Source: Hymenoscyphus infarciens (Eukaryota > Ascomycota > Leotiomycetes > Helotiales > Helotiaceae). From it: 64,000 nucleotides of DNA. Location of the stretch: contig LLCB01000219.1 of NCBI GenBank assembly GCA_001414345.1, positions 1 through 64,000 on the forward strand, in the 5' to 3' direction. A program made the translations under genes and the position numbers. The notes below the pieces were generated by a model. It did not search any database. It saw only the letters and a list, made by a program, of their open reading frames with translations, and was not told where the DNA came from. Positions 57,666 to 64,000 of the stretch are shown piece after piece. The first letter of the stretch is position 1; the number at the start of each line of letters is the position of its first letter.

Positions 57666-59678
57666 CTAAGCATAACCAAAGGTCTCCGCATGAACATATA
57701 TACCCTGAGCCCCAGTCCCTTTATGTACAGCTCTGTCATCACTGATAGCCACAGCCGCATTCCTCGTACACTGAACCAAAGCTGGTGGACCACAAACCAC
57801 CACCGCCATCTCACCCAGAGCCAACTCGGCTGTTTTTCGAATGATATTCGAGACATGAGGACGGCCTGCTATTATATGTATCCTAGGATCCACCAGTCGA
57901 TTTGATTTTTCGGAGCTCGAGGTTGAAAAACTTGAATCGCGTTGGCGTTTGGATGCGCAGTTACATGGAGCTGTGATGGCATCCTCGTCTGTAACCACAC
58001 GGTTGCAGCAACAGTCTTTCGAAGATGTTGACTCTCGTGATGATATCTCGGCAATGTTCTTCTCATCCAACGGACTTTCTCTCCCAGATGTGGTTCGCTC
58101 AGGATCTTCACCTCTAATTGAAGATTTCCCACTTGTCAACACGTCATCGCAGGTAACGTAAATACTAATCTCCATAGCAATGTCATGGCCTTCGTTTCTC
58201 AATGCCTCAACTTCCCTGACAGCATTATCGAGTTGAGAAGAAAACCAGCTAACCGAAGCTGTCCTTTTGACCACCCAGATAAATCGAATGTGTCGAGTGA
58301 CGGCTCCAGAAGGAGTTTGAAGTGGTAATCGAGAAAAATTTGGTGTACCAACCCATTGTTGCACAATATCTCTCATCAGCGGGACTGTGAATGTTGCTCC
58401 AGTGGAACCTGCAACAAACACCAAACTATCGAATTGTCTTAGAGATCTGATTCTCGAATAAGGACCATCAATCAAAACAGATCTCGCCTTCGGGGCATTC
58501 TGCGAGGATGGAAGACTAGGCCAGACCTTCTGAGCATATTTGAAGAATCTTTTTGTAGCACCCTTCTTGGCTCGTACCACGAACTCCAGCTTGCCATCTT
58601 CTGGTAAACTGGCAATGGTGAAAGGGTGCGAGGAAAGAGGAGCCAGGACGTGACAGGCGAGGAACAAATGTTGACCAGCTTGCCATGTAATCGGTGGGTT
58701 CGCAATAGTGATCCGAGTATGTGTTTCGTCGAGAGGCTCGAACGTCGCTTTGCACGCCAGGAGACCGCTGCTCTGCTTGTGCAAGACCGAAAGATTTGAA
58801 TATACCACATATACCGCTCTCACTAACCGGTCGAAAGCCCAAAACGCAAGTGGTAACCAAAGCCATATCTTGTTCTCATCCGGAACGTGAAAGTAAAGAG
58901 CAACGAAGAATCCTAGCCAAGAGATGACATGCTGAACCACGAATATCTCATAAGAAAGTCCTCGAATTGGCGCAAATGAGGATAACACCAACCAAAGCAA
59001 AACTCCCCCAGATGCTATTCCCTTTTGGGTCAACGAATCGGTCTTGATCTTAACCATAATGTAATCATACTTTCCCCATACTGTAAAAAAGTATCCCATA
59101 TGAATGAAAACCGTGAAGAGGAGTGACCTTGCGGTCCATCGATGAAGCCAACTCAAACGTTCATACCCAGCACCAGTGAAGAATCCAATTAAGTTCCGTT
59201 TTCCGGAGAGTAAGACGATGAGTGGTAATTGACAAACGGCGATAAATCCAGCTCTATAGCCAATATCCTCGAATTGCAAGAGATCCTTGGGGTTGAGTCT
59301 GTAAAAGATACATACCACAATCAAAACCAAATATCCCACCACTATCGTTATTGGCCCAACCGGAGGGAGATAGAAGTGTTTGCCTTTGATTGATAATGGT
59401 ATGGAGTAATTCGCGTATTCGCGAATGAGCGCTGATAATGTTGCATGAGATTGAAAGAAGAATGATGTCGGCCTGGCAGCATTAGGAGATTTCCTTGCGG
59501 AGATTCTCTGATAGCACAGAATCTTGTTCATGACGTTTGCTGCTGTTGCAACGGCGATGGCTGTTCCGACAAAAGCCCAAAAGATTTGCTGCATATGAAA
59601 AAGGCCTGGCACGCCAGCTGCCATTACCATCTCCCCACCAGATGCACTGTGGTCATGCCGAGCAGCAATTGAAGCCAT
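57666..59678 (-). CDS. Ferric/cupric reductase (FRE family)
   Basis: A single exon of 670 residues with the full FRE plan. After an N-terminal membrane segment (near 33-52) comes the ferric reductase membrane domain (about 110-290). Its two haem-ligand pairs are spaced 14 residues apart: His179/His193 (LHRWTARSLLFTVFIHMGY) and His250/His264 (QHVISWLGFFVALYFH). The FAD site is HPFTIAS (351-357). The NADPH site is AGSTGATFTVPLM (423-435) and CGPP (629-632). The enzyme moves electrons from cytosolic NADPH across the membrane to reduce extracellular Fe3+ or Cu2+ before uptake. An unusual Ser/Arg/Cys-rich insert (about 511-592) in the NADPH half holds CCC (556-558) and CNC (572-574). The gene is divergent from a Ctr copper transporter, which points to copper as a substrate. 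Confidence 0.93.
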   Translation of the reverse strand: MASIAARHDHSASGGEMVMAAGVPGLFHMQQIFWAFVGTAIAVATAANVMNKILCYQRISARKSPNAARPTSFFFQSHATLSALIREYANYSIPLSIKGKHFYLPPVGPITIVVGYLVLIVVCIFYRLNPKDLLQFEDIGYRAGFIAVCQLPLIVLLSGKRNLIGFFTGAGYERLSWLHRWTARSLLFTVFIHMGYFFTVWGKYDYIMVKIKTDSLTQKGIASGGVLLWLVLSSFAPIRGLSYEIFVVQHVISWLGFFVALYFHVPDENKIWLWLPLAFWAFDRLVRAVYVVYSNLSVLHKQSSGLLACKATFEPLDETHTRITIANPPITWQAGQHLFLACHVLAPLSSHPFTIASLPEDGKLEFVVRAKKGATKRFFKYAQKVWPSLPSSQNAPKARSVLIDGPYSRIRSLRQFDSLVFVAGSTGATFTVPLMRDIVQQWVGTPNFSRLPLQTPSGAVTRHIRFIWVVKRTASVSWFSSQLDNAVREVEALRNEGHDIAMEISIYVTCDDVLTSGKSSIRGEDPERTTSGRESPLDEKNIAEISSRESTSSKDCCCNRVVTDEDAITAPCNCASKRQRDSSFSTSSSEKSNRLVDPRIHIIAGRPHVSNIIRKTAELALGEMAVVVCGPPALVQCTRNAAVAISDDRAVHKGTGAQGIYVHAETFGYA

Positions 59679-61137
59679 CTTGACGAATTTTGTTTCCGTC
59701 CGATCACTAACAAGATATTCCCAATTGGACTCTGATGCGAAATATCCGTCAAGAGATATTCTCCGGCCGGACGAATGCAGGGACGGCGCCTGAATTTAGG
59801 AAAGAAAAAGGTTGACTTCGTGATGTAGTTTTACATCGGTATGGAAGCTAGTTGAATCGCTTGTATTGTTGAATGGGGTGCCAGTTGGTCAGCGGTAATG
59901 GGGATTAGAAGTGAGGTCCCAAGTTGCGAGAGAGATTTGAAAAAGAACGAAGATGGTTAGTACAAGTCTACTCTGTGGAGTGATGGATGTGGTAAGGGTA
60001 TTACAACATCTCGCAGCGTAGGGAAGGTGCTATCCTGCAACTAGTGGGGGCCCACAAGACGGCTTTCATAGGGCCGACCAAGTCTTCTGCAACACGCTGA
60101 GCAGATTCCAGAGACAGCTAAAGATGCACAAAGAGGCGCAAACCAGCGCAGATGATCACTGCTTAGTGCTTAAACGGGGAGCTTACTCCGACCAAATAAT
60201 TCGCGGTTTGCGCAGGTTTTCTCGAGTCTTTTGACGGAAGGGGCATTGGAGATGCTCAAGCTTGTAGCTAGCGGGGCTGATACACAGTAAGCTTTTCACT
60301 TGGCCCTTGGGAGGTTCGTTTTGGAATGGTTCCGGGTCTGGATTCTAGGTAACTAGAGTTACTAGACTAGTACACTGTAGTATTGCTCGCTTAGTGGTAC
60401 GTGGGGGTAGGACATCTGTGTGATCGAAGGTTGTCTAGATGTTTGCACAGACAAAGAACTGTTTCCACGATCTAGACACCGTTGAAAAGAGGGCTTTGGG
60501 TGGTGAAATACGATCCTATCAAGCGTTGAATACGAGTCACGCTACTCAACGTCTCCTTGGTCTCTGAATAAGGGGGGAATCTGAAGACACTGTGATTCAC
60601 GTGACCCAGCCAAGACATGGCCCATGCCCTGGGGCAGGGGCTAAACTCGCTCAAACTGCTCAAACTCCCTCAGACCTTCCTCAGACCTTCCTCAGACCTT
60701 CCTCATCAATGCCAAGTAGCGTAAATACCATGTTCCACATCAAGAGCATCTTAACTGCCCCAGAATTCCCCAGGAAACCCAAGCCAAGCCCAACGCTTAA
60801 GAAAGCTAAGAGCCTCTGATGGCCATGGTCGTGTTCGCTAAGCCCACTATTTTTCATCTATCCTTCAAACTCTTAAACACGTTTTGAAGATCACCGATGC
60901 GACGCATCAGTTTGACATCAGCTTAAACTCATATTCTCTCAATCGAACGCACCTACGGACTGGACTGTACCTTCAATAAGTACGGCCGCTCCTGCCTCGA
61001 TTCATCATCTCCAACCCCCACAACCAGAACCAGAAAATACTATCCTCAACTACCACCCTAGTCTTCTTATCGTTCATCAGAGCTGAGCTCGGATTTCACC
61101 ACCACCTCACAACCTCGATTCTTCAACAAAAGTCAAT
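59679..61137. promoter_or_regulatory. Divergent promoter region of the reductase/copper transporter pair
   Basis: 1459 bp between the two start codons. It contains TTTGCGCA (60207-60214), which matches the yeast Mac1 copper-response core TTTGC(T/G)CA. An inverted pair GCGCAAACC (60136-60144) and GGTTTGCGC (60205-60213) lies about 60 bp apart. Near the transporter are CTCAGACCTTC repeats (60670-60703) and a C/A-rich leader. Joint copper-responsive control is an inference. Confidence 0.45.
60670..60703 (+). repeat. 11-bp tandem repeat CTCAGACCTTC
   Basis: Three consecutive copies, about 430 bp before the copper transporter ATG. Confidence 0.8.
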
Positions 61138-61761
61138 ATGGATATGGGTATGGACATGTCTGGTAGCACCTCCGCCGCTCAAACAGAGCCAGCCGCCATG
61201 ACCGCAGCTTCAATGTCCATGGTCTTCTTCTCCGCCACGAACACAGCACTTTACTCGTCCATGTGGACGCCAAAAAGTATCGGACAGTATGCCGGAACCT
61301 GCATATTCCTCATCCTCCTGGCCATGGTATTCCGAGGTCTTTTGGCAGCAAAGGCATGGAAGGAAGCAGCATGGATGGATGCCGAGTTCAATCGAAGATA
61401 TGTCACCGTCGCGGGGAAACAACCAAAGGCGGAACGAATGTCAACGGATAGTAAGCGTATGATCTTGACGGAAAACGGTGTTGAGGAGGAAGTTATGGTT
61501 GTCAAGAAGACTGGAATGGCTGTTCGTCCCTGGAGGTTTACCGTTGATCCCGTTCGTGCCGCTATCGATACTGTTATTGCTGGTGTTGGATATCTTCTGT
61601 AAGTATTCTGCATCCCCGTTCACCCTTAAACATATTGCTAACGACTCTACAGTATGTTGTCAATCATGACCCTGAACGTCGGATATTTTCTATCGGTGCT
61701 TGGTGGAACATTCTTGGGTAGTCTTGCCTTGGGACGATATATGGTTACCGGCGACCACTAG
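61138..61761 (+). CDS. Ctr-family high-affinity copper transporter
   Basis: Exons 61138-61598 and 61653-61761 give 189 residues. The 54-bp intron (GTAAGT, GCTAAC, ACAG) splits a Leu codon, and without splicing the last two membrane segments would be lost. The N terminus MDMGMDMSG has four Met in MxM spacing, followed by MTAASMSMVF, the extracellular Cu+-binding region. TM1 is about 47-72. A cytosolic loop runs from about 73 to 137. TM2 carries the family MxxxM (Met155, Met159) that lines the trimer pore. TM3 has GxxxG (Gly172, Gly176), the helix-packing motif. A typical C-terminal Cys/His cluster is reduced to a terminal GDH. Ctr proteins import Cu+, which the neighbouring reductase can supply. 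Confidence 0.93.
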
Positions 61762-64000
61762 TCGCATCCATCCACTACGCCACGCCTTACTTAATGATTT
61801 GATGTTGGAGTTCCGGTTTGGATTTTGGCCTGGACTGAGCATTGCTGGGCACGGCCAACCAGTTGACGGAATGAATCGCTATGATAAAATAAAATCGAGC
61901 GGTCGACAGAACAGAGCGGCTATTTTTAGATATTGTACATATTGAACCCCAAAGTTGTACATACATAGACGAATTCTAGGATTCCGCTTCAGAATATTAT
62001 GCCACGAGGACATTTCTTCTCCTCATACATCTCATTTCTATGTTTGTGAATTCCAACTTGTGGGTCTAGATTCTGTCGTGGTGGTTTCGTATATCAGGCC
62101 AAACTTCAGCGTCTCATGCAAGGTGGTATTAAAACTCTTGGCTTACGGCGACCTCTGGTTGGGTAAAGACCGAAGGCTATAACACTAATGGTAAGTTATT
62201 TACTTCGAGGCTAAATTTTTGCAGTAATGCTTCAGTGACTTCCTACAGACTTCCATCGTAAAACCACACTTTAAAATCGCGTTCTCAAATTGTCCAATTC
62301 ATGGCCTCTCTGTAAAATTACTTTCTCTTCGGCTAGAAATGTGAACTAGCGGTCCAAGCTCCATTCATGCCCAAAAACACTTTCTTCTTGGAAACCAATC
62401 TCCCATCGTCTCAGCTACTTGTAATTTTCCCCAATCCTCAAGGTCTATGGCTTCCATTGGAAGGAAGTTTCTTTTCAGCGCAAAAAGGGTCCTGCTTAGA
62501 CCATCTAGTCAGTGCATTCAACCGGTAAATCGGTAAACCAGTCCAAAAAAAAGGGTCTCAGTGAACTTATGGTCGTAGCATAGACACACCTATACATAAA
62601 CAAACTCCAAAACTATATGACAGTATAGTCCAGCTTCCTTTGATCTTCCTCTTCTTTTTAGGCTAAAGTAGGCTTACGATTCAGCTGACAAGGGAGAAAA
62701 GCTAACCCTTCTATCTCCCAGAACTCACCATCCAATAAATCACCTTCATCTTGACGTCTAAAGCAACACGAGCTCTCCCCATCACTCTTACAACGGTCTA
62801 TTAGGTATTCTAGACCTACCATTTTCGGCTAAATGAACCAATCCCAGACCTCCCTCCTAACATCTCCAACATAATCAAAGAAAGCAAAGAAGAAAGAAAC
62901 TCTCCCAACAAAGACATAGTTCAAACCCGTCACCACTCCTCCAACGTCCAATAAAGAAGATGTACAGGCCTAACTTTGGCTAATAGGAACTTTGGTGGGA
63001 TGGGACAACCCCATCCATGATACGCCAGCGCATTGTTGGAGCCAGGGATCAACGAAAATTTCAGTCTGGTAAGTTCTCTCACCTTCACATTAACAAACTT
63101 TAGTCTATTAAATATTCAAAAGCCGAAAAGCCCAATGAGTCCAAATACACTGGGGAAGAGGACGAGGACATGAACTATGAACTATTTTTTTTTTTGCTTT
63201 TGTAAGAAACATTTCCGTGTTGCCTACTTCTCCACCCTTGAGATGGGAGAATGAAATAATTGAAGAGGCAGGTTGTGAAAGATTGTAAATTTTAGAAAAA
63301 TAAAGATGGAACTCAAAGCTTTGGAAAGTATACTAATCCGCTGTCACTAGATAAGCTGAAACAAAGTCTAACTTGGGAGATGAATGAGAAACATTCGTAA
63401 ATGCAGGTTTAGCTCGACTTAACTCCAATACATCATCATTAGAGGATTTAATAGGCTCGAGTTTATTTGTCCACCTTGAAGACAAACATCAAATTTCTAG
63501 AATACCCCCTCGGAATATTGGCCCATTCAAGTTCATAACCCCAGCTGCAGATCCCGCGATTGAGTTGGGGGAGAAGGCTAGCAGGGATGAGATGTGGGGT
63601 CAGGAAACATGCTCAAATCTTCTCGCACCTCACTTCTTGGCGTTGACCGCAACTTCACCACCACTGCCCAACATCTGCAAGCACCCTTGAATCGAGGATT
63701 GACAGCGGCTATCAGCAGCGGATAGCATAGCGACCGAAAATGTCGATGATCTAGAGAGAATATTGCTTAGATGCCTAGATGATCTGGAATTACGACCGAG
63801 GAGGAACCTGGTATTGACTCGCTTGTTTTTGCCTCCAAATCGATTCATCAAGACACAGGCTTCATTCCTGTCCCCCTCATCCGCGGCCTATCTTCCCCGG
63901 CGAGGGCAAGGTGCATAAGAGTTTCTCGATGTGGATTTCTCCGAACCATGGTGTAAATGATGGACAAAGAAAAATTGATAAGCTTTTGTCCGAGTGGCGA
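61762..64000. other. Gene-poor right end
   Basis: It includes the transporter 3' UTR. The rest has ordinary composition, a T run (63186-63195) and short open frames without domains. I support no gene. Confidence 0.5.

Overview
This is a nuclear window from a filamentous ascomycete (Pezizomycotina; Leotiomycetes is my tentative guess). The evidence is short GT-AG introns, fungal gene families (G1 cyclin, Scs3/FIT2, fungal ferric reductase, Ctr copper transporter, CHAT and AAA+ proteins), and two contrasting kinds of DNA. Ordinary gene-bearing blocks (about 9.9-33.4 kb and 53.9-64 kb, apart from one small element) alternate with extremely AT-rich blocks (1-9.8 kb and 33.4-53.9 kb). In the AT-rich blocks CpA and TpG are almost absent, the mark of repeat-induced point mutation (RIP) run close to saturation.

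Layout. 1-9.7 kb: a minus-strand Ty3/Gypsy chromovirus with readable RT, integrase tail and chromodomain relics, split by a plus-strand gag-only LTR element with an exact 5-bp target duplication. 11.5-13.8 kb: a broken CHAT-domain (caspase-like) gene. 15.0-16.3 kb: G1/S cyclin. 19.5-22.0 kb: a divergent pair, an Scs3/FIT2-type ER protein and an EXPERA-like membrane protein, both needing splicing to recover their C termini. 26.5-27.6 kb: an unrecognised proline-rich protein. 32.8-33.2 kb: a 449-bp inverted-repeat element. 33.4-53.9 kb: a transposon stack holding a gag-only LTR element, a full-length LINE with a 14-bp target duplication, a TA-flanked MITE, a second gag-only element, and an inverted-repeat element containing a third gag-only element that contains a fourth. 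Pieces of an AAA+ ATPase gene lie on both sides of and inside this stack (42.8-43.2, possibly 46.6-46.7, and 53.98-55.75 kb), so the stack appears to have torn that gene apart. 56.7-57.2 kb: a hAT-type MITE with an 8-bp target duplication. 57.7-61.8 kb: a divergent ferric/cupric reductase and Ctr copper transporter pair, a natural reduction-import module (Cu2+ to Cu+, then uptake).

The most notable content is the LTR family. Several gag-only elements share LTR and leader sequence with a pol-bearing relative in the same window, and they vary in an internal repeat. The nested insertions can be ordered in time from their target duplications. Large parts of 22.0-26.5, 27.6-32.8 and 61.8-64 kb hold no gene I can support.
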